A stretch of DNA of 64,000 nucleotides from Alitta virens (lineage: Eukaryota; Annelida; Polychaeta; Phyllodocida; Nereididae): the NCBI GenBank assembly GCA_932294295.1, contig OW028584.1:32218969-32282968 (forward strand), read 5' to 3'. Below, piece after piece: positions 22,051 to 33,769 of the stretch. The position numbers were made by a program, and so were the translations under genes. How positions within the stretch are numbered: the stretch's first letter is position 1; the number at the start of each line of letters is the position of its first letter. Below the pieces are notes generated by a model. That model had not been told where the DNA came from, did no database searches, and saw only the letters and a program-made list of their open reading frames with translations.

Positions 22051-24732
22051 TTAGGCAATTGTATGAGAATGGGATATCAAATAGGGATTCTTGAAATCTC
22101 TACTAAACATAGCATTCTTGAGACGACCACCTACTCTGATCATACCATTCTCATCAATGAAAGGAGACAAATTCCTGACCGAACTTGATTTTGCAACACT
22201 TTGACCCCTTTTAAGGGTCTTGAACTCATCTGCATAACACTTGTGTTGAACATACTCTATAATGGCAAATTCAGAATTCCTGACATCGTGAACAGTAAGT
22301 CCAGTATGCAAACCATCTTTACCAGTTTTGAGATATTGTTTGAATTTGAGAAACCACCCAATGGCCCGTTTAAGCCTGTACCAGCTCGAGTAATACTCAA
22401 GGAGCTTATCAGTTGCAAACATTTCTCCTGCACTAACAGCACATGATTTAACCTCAGACTTAACTTCTGGATCATCACTTGGCACCATGACATCAATCGA
22501 ATGAGATGGCCACTCAGATTTGTATTGTTTGAGAAATTCAGGACCATCATAGAACTCACTTGCATCAAAAGAATCCAAAGTTTGGCCTTGAGTTAGAACA
22601 TCCGCTGGATTTTCAGATCCAGGTATATGATGCCACTGCTCAGGTTCAGTCGATTCTCTAATGACACTGACCCGATTTGCTACAAATACTTTGAATCTGC
22701 GACTCTCATTTGCAATATATTTTAACACCAACTCACTATCGACCCAGAAGTGTGAAGACACAAGTTCTAAGCTCAATTGTTTTCTGAGCAAGACATCCAT
22801 TTGAGAAGCCAAAACAGCTGCCTGCAACTCCAAGCGGGGTATTGTTACTACTTTCATAGGAGCCACCTTGCTCTTGCTAATGAGTAGAGCAGTATGAATG
22901 CGTCCCTCCTTATTAATACACCGCAAATAGCTACAGCAACCGTAGGCACGTTCACTGCTATCACTAAAATGATGCAATTCCATCACAGAGTCATCAAATT
23001 CATGTGGTTTCACACACCTACGAATTCTGATTTTACTCAGCTCACGCAAACCCATAAGCCAGGAAATCCACCTATTTCTCAATTCAAGAGGCAACTCTTC
23101 ATCCCATCCATACTTTAGCCTGGTAGCCTCCTGAAACAATATCTTGCCTACAATAATCATTGGACTAACCAAGCCTAATGGATCATAAATTGATGCAATT
23201 GTACTTAGCATGGATTTTCTTGTCACTACCTTTTCAGTGTCAACATTGACCACAAAATACAATTCATCAGACTGAACATTCCAATGAATGCCAAGGGCTT
23301 TGCTACATGAATCTGGGTCAAGTTGTTTTACCTCTTTAGCCCGATTCGCTTCTGGTATGCTAGAAAGGACTTTGGAATCATTAACGACAAATTTTGTAAG
23401 ATTGAAACCTCCGCTTGACAACAGTTTCCTGGTCTCATGGACAACCTGTACCGCTTCATCCACACTGGGAACTGACTTGAGACAATCATCAACATAAAAG
23501 TCCTTGAGTACTCCATCTGAAATAAGTGGAGTAACCTCTTGATTATCTTCTACAGTGCGTCTCGAAGCATATGTGGCACTGCTAGAGCACCATATGCCTC
23601 CAAATACATGACATTTCATTCTGTAATGTACCAAATTTCCTTCGGAAACAAACCATACAAAATGCAAGACATCTCTATCCTCAGGTGGAACACGGACCTG
23701 GTAATACATGGACTCAACATCCGCCATCACGCAAACTTCATGCTGTCTAAACCTAAGAAGGACATGAATCAACTTGTTTATCAGATCAGGCCCTTGATGA
23801 CACTTATCATTTAAAGACTCTCCTTCGAAACGTGACGCACAGTCGAAAACTACGCGAAGTTTGTCAGGCTTCTTTTCACTAATAACAGCGTGATGTGGGA
23901 GATACCAGACTTTATCAACCTTGTCAATTTCATTGACTGGAACCAGTTCTGCATAGCCAGAGTCAAGGAGTTTAATTATTTCATTATTATACCTTTCAGT
24001 GAGACCTCTTTTGTCTAAGCTAGCCTTCAATGAGAACAAGCAGGATCTAGCAACTGCAATGTTATTGGGGATAACAACATCATCTTTCCATGGTATAGGG
24101 ATTTGGTAATGGCCATCAATAAACTGCGTTTCCCTATCCCACAAATCTACAACATTCTTATCATTTTGAGAGTATGAAGGTTCATTCTTTTCAAGACCTT
24201 CATTTTCCAAATTCCATAGGCGTTCTACATTATTTTCAGGAGAAGACTTGATGAAGTGAGAGACTGCCCTTTTAATTGTTACAACATTGAGAACATCTGG
24301 CCCATTTATTGACCACCCAAACAGAGTTTTACTTGCAAATGGCTCACCTCTATTCCCTTTCCTAATATCCAAAGGAACTAAAGCCTCCACATTGTCCTGA
24401 CCTATCAGAAGATGCACGGGTTGACCACCAGCTACAAACTGCAAACCTTGAAAGTGAGCATAATCTTTAAGATTTGGATAAGTTGTGTACACTGGTATTT
24501 TATTGAAAACATAGACATCTTTAATGGATAAGGTTTCTTCACCATCTAAGGACGACAACTTCAAATTGACTGCTTTTGACTTAACCTCTTCATCAGAGTT
24601 CAAGGTACTGAGAGAATAAGTGACAGGAGTACCATTGAGACCTAACGATTCTATTAAATCTCTAGAGCAAAATGAATTACTGGAAGCTGTATCCAGCAAG
24701 GCGCAAACGTGAGTTATTGATTTTGACTGCAA
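22051..24732 (-). pseudogene. BEL/Pao pol: protease, reverse transcriptase, RNase H
   Basis: 893 codons. Retroviral-type aspartic protease (DUF1758-like) at the N-terminus with LLDTASSNSF; reverse transcriptase about 250-480 with RVVFDCAS and the active-site box FYVDDCL (near 23483-23497); RNase H about 590-720 with FSDSSERAYG and FWVDSELVL. The frame is +1 relative to gag, with which it overlaps by 56 nt. Either programmed +1 frameshifting or, more likely for this decayed copy, a one-base indel separates them. The frame closes at 22051 just before the integrase frame opens. Confidence 0.88.
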
Positions 24733-25726
24733 CTACAGGCATGTGTACATTTGTAGACACATTTGCATTTGCATTTACAAGCCTGACATTTGTAGAAGAA
24801 CTAGCACCCTGACATTGCAATCGCCCAGGACGAGAATTGTTATCATCGACATGTATGAACTTATTGTGTCTTTTGTCACAACCGGGTACAGTACAACCTG
24901 ATTCTCTGCGACATTCGGCAGTTTTGTGGTTATCATATAAGCAAACTTCACAAAGATTTTTACTGACAACAAATTCTAATCTCTGCGCTGGTCGCATGTC
25001 TTTGAATGCATTACAATAAAAGAGCTTGTGGTTTCCCTTACACAAAACACATGGATACACCTTTTGATTTGTTTTGGAAGTGAAAGAGTTGCTTTTCTTA
25101 GAACTCACATTTGCAATCGTATTCTGATTGGACCTAAGATTCAACTTGCCATAAACTGGGTCTGAGGCTTCACGTGCCTCCTTTGAAATAAACTGGACAA
25201 GTTCCTCAAACGTAGGATACCTTTTCTTGTTATCCTTTATCTCCATTGCCTTTCTTTTCCATCTAGTTCTCAGATACGGTTGCAAACGTTCTACAATTTT
25301 GATCATATAAGCTTGACTCTCAACTTCAGTCAGGCGTTTCATACCTTTAAGTGTTGCCAAACTATTGCTCAGTTCATCTGAAAATTCCAGCAATGCTGGC
25401 TCAGAACGAATTTGTTTACCATCAATCAAATTCTGTACAATTCTTTCGGTAACCAAGTAATCATTACCAAATCTGTCGAACAAAATTTCTTTGGCCTTTT
25501 TATACCCTTCATTGGCCTCCATGAGTACACATGGACTAATGGCATCATTTGCATCCTTACACGTATATTGCAACAATCTGGTAAGTTTGATTTTATCACT
25601 TTCATCAGAAGCATCAACAGTTTCATTGAACACTGCCATAAACATGTGATATTTTAATGGATTGCCATCAAAGATTTCAAGTTCTATTTTCGGTAAATTC
25701 ATATACCTGACAAGAGCTTCAGCCAT
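24677..25726 (-). pseudogene. BEL/Pao gag with zinc knuckles
   Basis: 349 codons starting 17 bp after the 5' LTR. The N-terminal half is the DUF1759-like capsid region of Pao elements (LPKIELEIFDGNPLKYHMF, then ERIVQNLIDGK). Two zinc knuckles follow: CVLCKGNHKLFYC and CEVCLYDNHKTAEC. The C-terminus passes into the protease leader (MPVVAVKI) and then leaves frame; the protease active site is in the +1 frame. Confidence 0.85.
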
Positions 25727-25743
25727 GGAAGTGTATTATTCAC

Positions 25744-26329
25744 TATTGAATTGTGCCGAACTAAAGTTAGATGAAGATGCCTTTATTCACGCGAATCATT
25801 ATACGAGCGGTGAATCTGTAAATTTTTTGAACAAAAATAATAATATTACAATATAATAATCACAAAATAATTATTACAATAATTATTAATATCATTATTA
25901 ATATCATCTATAAATATCCAGCAAATGCATAATACACAAATATAATAATGCCTAAATTAACTACCAATCACTTACAAAGCACATGGCATCATCAGCACAA
26001 TCCAAGGATAAGAAACAATTGTGAGCCACAAATTTTTACTTACAAAACACATGGCATCATCAGCACAATCCAAGGATAAGAAACAATTTTCGCCTGATAA
26101 TGTTCAGTTTTGACCATTGCATATTCTTCTTCAAGTAATATTCTATGAGCTACATGTTAGCTCCTCAGCTTCTCTGGCATGACTGGCACTAATTGAGTGA
26201 CCAATCACATGACCAAATTAAAAGTTAATTAATATTCCACCAGGGGGAGAAAAAATCAACATTGACCTGTAGTGCCACCTTGAGAATATGTATACAATAT
26301 GAATGATAACAGCCTAAATGGCTGTTACA
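25744..26329 (-). repeat. BEL/Pao 5' LTR with 67-bp insertion
   Basis: 586 bp; matches the 3' LTR apart from an extra 67 bp at 26021-26087. The insertion begins with GTGAGCCACAAATTT, which is not LTR sequence but matches the integrase gene, and then repeats LTR sequence (see findings). CTCF-like core at 26237-26249. Confidence 0.85.
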
Positions 26330-26334
26330 CACTT
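26330..26334 (+). repeat. 5-bp target duplication of BEL/Pao element (right)
   Basis: CACTT, matching 20331-20335. Confidence 0.7.
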
Positions 26335-26490
26335 CATTGAGGTATATACATTTGACAGAAATAATTAAGCAAATTACAAGTACATTTAAAGAGATTTGAA
26401 TGAATTACAAATTAATGAATCAGTTAAGACAAAGATTTAAAACAAAAAAGCATCTTTCAGAATCACCGAGAAGTCCATCAAGCTGACCAG

Positions 26491-26739
26491 TTAATGCATC
26501 CTTAATCGCTTAGACATTGACAGTTCACTTGCATCACATTTGTATGTAAAAAAGTTTGCCTTTGTTTGCACTAGACTTGATGCAGGCAAACTGTACCTCT
26601 TACTAATCACCATCAAGTTAGCACCAATCACTGTTTGTCTGCAAACTTGTGCAAGGTCTACAAGAAATTTCACTGTGGGATTGTCACTTTCAGCCATTCG
26701 AGAGTACAGGCGAACACATCCATAACTGATGCTATCCAT
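26491..26739 (-). CDS. Unrecognised candidate exon or gene fragment
   Basis: Minus-strand frame from the ATG at about 26737-26739 (MDSISYGCVRLYSRMAESDN) to the stop near 26491, about 82 residues. The composition looks protein-like: alternating hydrophobic helix pattern (VKFLVDLAQVCRQTVIGANL) and a basic C-terminus, low in the Phe/Asn/Lys runs that mark chance frames here. No domain recognised and no clear splice sites. It lies immediately beyond the BEL/Pao insertion, so it may be a fragment of the gene or element into which that retrotransposon jumped. Confidence 0.3.
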   Translation of the reverse strand: MDSISYGCVRLYSRMAESDNPTVKFLVDLAQVCRQTVIGANLMVISKRYSLPASSLVQTKANFFTYKCDASELSMSKRLRMH

Positions 26740-26779
26740 GGGAAATGTCAAAAATATGGAAAAAAATTTACTCTGGGGG

Positions 26780-27500
26780 TATGATATTCAGGTGAGTTAC
26801 TTCAGTGAGTGAAGAACAAATCATGAGGATATTATTTAGAGTTGGGGTTCTGAAACTTTTATGGTTGCATTGGGGCAATTACCCTATGATGGGGTAAAAT
26901 GCTATAACTAATGTTTGGGTGATCAGATGTTTGCCTAACTTGGTTATATCACGTACATTTCCTGGGTGGGTTATATGATCTTCAGTGTGAAATCGATTTA
27001 GGGTCCTGAAACTTATGTTGTAACCATAGGGTAATGATTCCTTGGGGCAATTACCCCCATAAGAGTAATTAAATTGTGATAATATAATTTGTACTTGGTT
27101 GATTGGATCTTTGCAGAATTTGGTTTGTATATACAGCCTGGGGTGTTACTATCATGTCATTTCACTTTTGTGGTTGCCATGGGTTAATTTCCCCTTGAAA
27201 TTCAGAAAAAACTGCCTAAACTCAAAAAATATGAATCCATTTCCCTTGTAATTTTAAGAAAACATTTCCTAAGTCGTTTAACCAGTCATTTGTTAAACTA
27301 GGTATACTAGCAAAGAAGGGTAATAACTTCTATTTGGGTGATCAGATTTGTCTATAGGGTACACTTTTATGGTTGCCGGTACTTACCCCATAATGAGGTA
27401 AAATGCTGTACGTTCTGTTTTGGTGATTGGATTTGCTTCGAATATGGTTTGTATACTCTTTAGGGTGTTAGCATCTTGTTACAGTATTGAGTTCACCCTT
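26780..27500 (+). repeat. Diverged tandem repeat (about four units)
   Basis: Units containing ATGGTTGC, GGGGCAATTACCCC, GGGGTAAAATGCT, a TGATTGGAT(C/T)TG word, TTGGTTTGTATA and GGGGTGTTA recur near 26860, 27030, 27170 and 27360. Spacing varies (about 150-200 bp) and identity is moderate. A related word block occurs at 52150-52190. Confidence 0.6.
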
Positions 27501-28468
27501 GTTGAAGCCTGCCAATAATGTATTATTTATTACATCAATATCTCCGGACAGGTTCATCTGCCTATCGTAACAATTTCAGAGGGTTTCTGTTGATGTATTT
27601 TGCTTCCATTTGAAGGGTAGAAATCATTGAAAGCCACACTCAAGTTAAGCACAGGGTGCTTGATAAGAAAACTAGCCAAAATATGGTTTACTGGAAAACA
27701 TATTTTTTACTGACGAAAGCATTTCAACATTGTGTATTGGACTTCATTTTACTGGCATTCAGATTTCAAGGATCTAATGTAATAAATGTGGTGAACCTGT
27801 ATTACCCATTTGGCATTGGGGTCCTTTTTGTAGGAAAAAAAAGCTAATTTTTTCCCCCCCTATTATTTCATAAGCTTTTTATAAAAGGCTGAATTCAGAT
27901 GTAATTTTCTAGTTGCTAAATTGTGATTTTTAAACAATATGAAAGTTTGCCCTAGGGTGTAATTTTTATTTATTTTTAAACAGAGCCCCCTCTGTAAAAA
28001 AAATACCTAATACAGCTAGTTATTTTATTATGTTTAAATTACTGGCTTTATACTTGCTAAATGCATGGATGATGAAATCCAATTAAAAAAATATAGCCAT
28101 GCATTCTATGGGAAATTATCCATTTTGAAAAACTGCAGATATCAAATCAAAGTTAAATATTTCAGAAATGTATTAGGAAGGAAATGAAATACAGGGTTCC
28201 AACTGGGCATATGCACTAGTTGTACTTCCTAACAATAGTTTTTCCATATTTCTCAGGTATGACCAAATTCTCCTTAATTAAGAAAAGTGGAATATAAAGA
28301 AAATTGTTTTTGGTGCAGTGTTAGCAGCCTTTATTGCTATTTGTTTTCTATGAAATGAATGACAGGAACCTCTTTCAGTCATGCTTATGGGTTCCCCCCG
28401 CCCTTATAGATGCTGCCCCCCCCCCCCCCATAGAGGCAGAGCTGGATCTGCCAGTGTATCACTCTGAC
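27500..28468. other. Non-genic stretch
   Basis: No gene recognised. Poly-C tract at about 28413-28430. Confidence 0.45.
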
Positions 28469-28622
28469 TACATGGCCAAATATGCCATGTGCGTTTTCCA
28501 TGAGAAGGATAAACGCATGGAAAACGCATGGTTTTTAGCTAATTATAATGAAGCAAAAGCCATGCGTTTTCCATGCGTTTATCCTTCTCATGGAAAATGC
28601 ACGTGGCAAAATTGGCCATGTA
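28469..28622. mobile_element. 154-bp near-perfect palindromic element
   Basis: Arms of about 64 bp (TACATGGCCAAATATGCCAT onward; right arm ends ATTGGCCATGTA) with a loop of about 26 bp. Bounded by TA on each side, as expected of a Tc1/mariner-type MITE. The arms contain repeated GCGTTTTCCATG and GGATAAACGCATGG words. The frame crossing it is an artefact of the palindrome. Confidence 0.8.
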
Positions 28623-30093
28623 TCTATCTGTTATCTTTCTATCTATCTATCTATCTAATTAACTAATTAACAAAATATTGGCCATGTTTAAATAGGCTAA
28701 TTCAATATACAATGATTATACATACAGACAATTATCCTTAACTGATCATGTGTTTTTAATTTTATTCAGTTTGGTTTTAATTTGTTTAGGTCAAGATATG
28801 ATGAAAAATTTTGTAACTACAATGATATGAGCAAGTAATAATTAATTTGATAGTCCTCCTGAAAACTTTGCAAATATAGGGGAGAGTGGGGCACCTAGCT
28901 TGATCCATTGGCTCTGTGGGCCAGTTTGTTGGTCATTAACCTTGGATAAAGAATTAGGTCACTAGTTATTTTTTGATTTTCCTATCAGGATTTACACTTT
29001 TCACTACCACAGAGTAATAAAAGCAGGCAAGGTTAATCTTTTACTAATATCTTCATTACTTTTAGAATCCAATAACCCGTTTCTCAGAGTGAACTAGGCA
29101 ATATATGTCACAGATTGTAGATGAGTTGAGATTATGGGGAGTTTGCATATGGGGCACCTTGAGCCAGCTCATATAGGGCACCTTGAGCCTGGCCATGCAA
29201 CGACAATAATTGGTTAAAAAAAAGCATACTATGACATGTTATAAATCTTAACCTAATCAGTCATATAGTGTATTTTATAATGTCATTGTCCATAAATAAT
29301 TATTAGCACTTACACACGACACTCATTACTTGGCTTGGACAATTGACATTACAATTATTACAATTATTATGTATTCATTAGGCAGCTGTATTGAAAAGTC
29401 CACATACATGTCAATTAACGTTAATTAAATGTCAATTTTGTCTTTTTTTTTGCAGGATTGCTCTTCGAGACTAATTGCCATGCTATCAAAATGAACATCT
29501 TATCCTGATATGAACAATGCCCTCCTTTAAGGCTTTTCTCTGGCAAGGTAAATATTCAAGATTTTATAGTATTAATTATCATAATTGCAAACTGAAGATC
29601 AGCTATGCACACCATACAGTGCCTTGTTTTACAACAACAACAAAAAAACATTATAAAGTGCATGAAAAAGCATTGCAAGATAAATTAAGTTAATTTAGTT
29701 ATTCCCAGGAATGTGAAAGAAGTATTACTTCACAACACGGGAGAATAGAAGACCTATTGCTTGATAATTCGGACATATTGCTGAGGAAATTGAGAGCTGC
29801 AATGTTACTAACATTTGTGAATATTTGTGGAATATCAAATAGACTTGAGTGACTGACTGGCCATGGGTTATGCGAAATCTCCACACAAACTGTTGCGATG
29901 AAACAAATAACTCATGTATTTGTATCTAGAACTGGTCTTGTCAAACACCAGGCTGTAATGCCTTTTATCATAAAAATCAAGGACTGTCTTCAGATTGAAA
30001 GGTCCTTTTTTGGTGTGCAAGTTTATTTGGTCTGACATATATTAATGTAAATTACATTTATTTCATTATTACTTTTGTGTTTCTTGTAATAAA
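28623..30093. other. Non-genic stretch
   Basis: (TATC)n at 28625-28656. Near 28890-29190 the phrase GGGGCACCTTGAGC and relatives (GGGGCACCTAGCTTGA) recur two to three times. No coding pattern. Confidence 0.45.
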
Positions 30094-30095
30094 TA

Positions 30096-31023
30096 CAGGG
30101 TGCGGCCTAAAAACTTGCACCAGGCATCTCCTCTTTCGGGATAACTCTGGGTTACTTAAATGCTTATGAAGTCCTATAAAGTTTTGCCATATTTAGTTAG
30201 GGGTATAAGCATTTGGTCATTGTGATATTTTTGATCTTATTATGTCAGACAATATCAGTATCTGAATTATTGAGAGGGTTCATGCTACAGGGCTTGTTCT
30301 GAGTGACACACATCACAGAAGTCAAATTTCTGTCTGCTTGCATGGTGTCTCTGGTAGCAGAAAGTTTACAAATTAGAGATTTCCTAGTTACTACATCTCT
30401 GAAGCCACAGAAAATATAATATTTTCACAGAATCCTCATTAATTGTTTGTTATATGTGTATATATATATATCATGGTATTTGATGATAAGAAGGTTGGTG
30501 CAAGTTTTGATTCTGCAAGGTCATGAAATTAAAATGGAGAAATACAATTGCATTCCAGAGGGACTTTTTGAATCTACAACTTATCTGGTAATAATCACAT
30601 GATTTTCAGGAGGATTGGCCAGTTAATTAGACAGAAGACAGAAAAGACAGAAAATTGACCAAAATCCAAAATGACACTTTCCGCCAAAAAGGTGTAAATG
30701 CTCTACCTTTTTATTAAAAATGAATCAAATTGCCCTATTTTTGGCGGCAAAGGTCAAGAAAGGTGTCTGTAACACATCTGTATGATCAGTGACATAAAAG
30801 CCGAGGTGAAAATTACCAAAAGGTGTGATAAGTGTGCATGTGCTATATATAAATCCATATTATCTATAATTTTTGAGAAAACAAGAAAACATATTTATAA
30901 GATAATTAACGACTATTATTACTTTTGTGTGTACGATTGCAGCTGCATCCGATCACTGTCAATTGAGAAAATAACAAATTAGGTAGCAGTAGCTGCTGGT
31001 GCAAGTTTTTATGCCGCACCCTG
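30096..31023. mobile_element. 928-bp TIR element with TA flanks
   Basis: Left end CAGGGTGCGGCCTAAAAAC then TTGCACCAG, right end the complement (CTGGTGCAAGTTTTTATG then CCGCACCCTG), about 28-bp TIRs. TA dinucleotides flank both ends (30094-30095, 31024-31025). Internal sequence has no transposase; a GGTGCAAGTTTTGA word near 30494 repeats part of the TIR. Non-autonomous, mariner-like by its TA target. Confidence 0.8.
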
Positions 31024-31079
31024 TACGATACAATTCTTCACTGCGATTGGGAAAATAAACTTGCTTTTTTAATGCAAAA

Positions 31080-31520
31080 CATCTTATTCACTTTCGGTAA
31101 TGTTAAGCAAAAATGTTATGAAAACCTTGCCATGTAACATTAAATTTATGCCAAACTAAAACATTAAAAAAACGTTGTGAAAAGGTTATCATTTCATGTT
31201 GCCAAATAATATTAAAATAATATCTCTCATAACATTATAAAAACGTTATCAAAGGGTTGTCCTTTTTAAATGTTGCAGATAAGGTTAAATTTATGTTATC
31301 ACATAACGTTATGAAAATGTTTTAACAGGGCCATCTTATTCATGTTGCCGTATAATGTTAAATTTATATTGAAACAACATTATTAAACAGTAGCTAACAA
31401 TGTAAAAGTCACATTTTGAAAAAATGTTTTGAAATAACATTATTTTAACATACTTCCAATGTGATACATAAAACGTCATAATAACATTTCCGCAACCGTC
31501 CATTTTTTCGTACTCCATGG
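31080..31520. repeat. Degenerate tandem repeat of AACGTTATGAAAA-type units
   Basis: ATGTTGCC, ATAACGTTA, TTAAATTTATG and AACGTTATGAAAA-type words recur several times at roughly 70-90 bp spacing, heavily mutated. Confidence 0.5.
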
Positions 31521-31559
31521 TTATTCTAACCTTTTTATGTTATTTTAATTACGTTTTTG

Positions 31560-33400
31560 TGTTAGCTTGATAGTGGAGCAATAAATTGGTAAAAGTGCAT
31601 AGAAATTCCATCTTATTTTTAAAAGTCTTATAGTTCTGGTTGTTTATGACATACAACCAAAAGTGAAAGTTTCCAAACAGACACCCAAATATTGATATTA
31701 AATCAAATGTAGTGGAAAATACAGCATTTTTGTGAAATTACATTAAGTGGAAAGGCCACTTTAATTTTTAAAAGTACCAGGGATATTGCAATATTCCTTT
31801 ACAACGAACCAGCTGATGACCAGAAACGAACATTTGGATAACAGATCAATAGACAACTAGAAAGCCCACTATAATACATGCACTTGAATTTATCAATACC
31901 CCACCACCCAGCCAACGCCAACGCACAAAATTAAAAACCATTTTGCATCCGTCGCGGCTTACATTAAAATTTATTGTATTTTAAATTGTTGCTATTCATT
32001 TCGAATGTCCATCAATCAAGAAAAATATCAATAAGAACAATGTTGCCGCTGCTCCTGCATTTTGGCTCCCTGTTCACAGTTAAAAAATGTGACTTGCTCT
32101 GTGAGATCATGTGACCTACCATCTTAGTTTCAATCAAGGGCCATGGCAACAATGGTTCTTGCAAGCATGGTTGTTAGGGGGGGGGGGGAGGTCATGTGAC
32201 CCACAGGCACAGTTGCTATGGTGCCATTCAGCCTCTTTATTGAAAGTGATGGCGGCCATATTGGTAGCAAGCATGTGCTCACTTAGGAGAAAGTAGCCTG
32301 CAGTGGGTGAAATGGAGGAATAGACAGCAAATAAAGAGTTGTTATGGTGACAGTTAGTTAGAACTTGAGAAGGCAGGATCGAGACCCAAACGGTGGTGTG
32401 CCTTGATGCACAAATTCGAGGTTACTCACTTACAATATAAGATTACTAGCGCAAACCCGTTAGATCGAGCCATAGAAAACAGGGGCTGGTAGTAATTTAT
32501 GTGTCACTTGAGGCTATCTTTATACCAGGGGCATAGGGGGGGGGGGGGGGTTGTCGGCCCGATCCCTCCCCCCCCCCCTACTCCAAGGCCCTACAAGTCG
32601 TAATTAAATTTTGTAAGAGAAATTTGTGAAAAGATAGGCAAAATCCACCTCCAATGGGCTGAAAGCCCTGCCACAACCAAAAATTATAGTATTAACATTG
32701 TAGTATCCATATATTTGATATAGGCCTATATTTTTTATTTGATATTTATTGATAAAAAGTATATAAAATCAACAACATAAAAACATAGGGATGTAAAGGT
32801 CAGGTGACATACACACTCCCCCTACCAACAAAGCTTTGACTATTAATAGCACCTTCAATTTTTTATTTAAACTGCAATTGACAATATCAGGGTCTACATC
32901 AGTCCGGCTATAAAAGTGAAAGAAGTTTTTACCATGAACTCTGTGGTTACTGCTATGATATTTGATGAGCAAGACCTTTTTTTAGTGACCTGCCCGCCGT
33001 CCGTCCGCCGTACCCCCGTCGATTAAATGAAAATATTGATAACTTCATTTCTAGTTAACAATTCTTGACAATTGAGACAGATTCTGAATGCTCAGAATCT
33101 GAGGAATTGGTCCTGAGTAGTTGAATACCTAGTTATATAAATTTGTTGTTCATTTCACTAATAACAATCATAAATAATTATAACATTGCTAGGCCTACTA
33201 ATCAATACATTAATAATACATAAATTTCCTTTTTAGACCAATGTACAATTATTTATGATGTCATAAAGGTATTATAACAAAAAATAAATAAATATTGAAT
33301 TTAATCAACTGCTAGTTAATGAAATATAATCTCCATCAATTGAACATAACAGGGGTGGAAATATCCAATTGTGTTGGATTAGGGAATTACTTAAGTTAAA
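31560..33400. other. Non-genic stretch
   Basis: A repeat shared with about 7000-7150 lies at 31655-31830. Poly-G/poly-C tracts at 32180-32191 and 32537-32578. No coding pattern with recognisable domains. Confidence 0.45.
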
Positions 33401-33409
33401 ATAGTTCTA

Positions 33410-33545
33410 ATGTGTACATTGCCTCGGACGTTTCGGGAATTGGGCGTTTTGGTTTTCAGACATTTCGGAACATTTTAGGACGTTACGGCCTCGAACGTTT
33501 CGGTTTTCGGACGTTTTGACTTGCATTTGACAGGCCAACATCGCC
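33410..33545. repeat. Short CG-containing repeat (GGACGTTTCGG-type)
   Basis: Variants of CGGACGTTTCGG and GGTTTTC(G/A)GA(C/A)(G/A)TTT recur about five times in 130 bp. It looks like a small CpG-rich satellite in an AT-rich background. Confidence 0.5.
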
Positions 33546-33769
33546 ATGGCGAGAGAAGGCTGGCGGCTCCATTGTGAAATAAAATGAGGAATAATAAAGT
33601 AAATAACACCTGAAAACATGCAGAAATTAAACCTGAGCTAAGTTAGTACATAAACTATTCCATGGTAAAATAATACTGGCCCAAGATCCAGCCAGATTAG
33701 AGTTTACCTCTGGCAAAAACCGCCGACCCTTATGGGCCTTAGCACAATATAGAAGTAGATGTGCCCCAC

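Larger units (their letters stand above)
20336..26329 (-). mobile_element. BEL/Pao LTR retrotransposon, nearly full length, defective
   Basis: 5994 bp including both LTRs, flanked by CACTT duplications. Order on the minus strand: 5' LTR, gag, protease, RT, RNase H, integrase, DUF5641-like tail, 3' LTR. There is no conventional TGG-type primer-binding site in the 17 bp between the LTR end (25744) and the gag ATG (25726). Two frame changes (gag/pol and pol/integrase) and loss of the first zinc ligands of the integrase make it non-functional as it stands. The two LTRs have stayed very similar, so insertion is relatively recent on this locus's timescale. Confidence 0.88.

Noticed and set aside
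28334..28666. 110-codon frame
   Set aside because: Crosses the poly-C tract and the 154-bp palindrome; similarity of its two halves comes from the inverted repeat.
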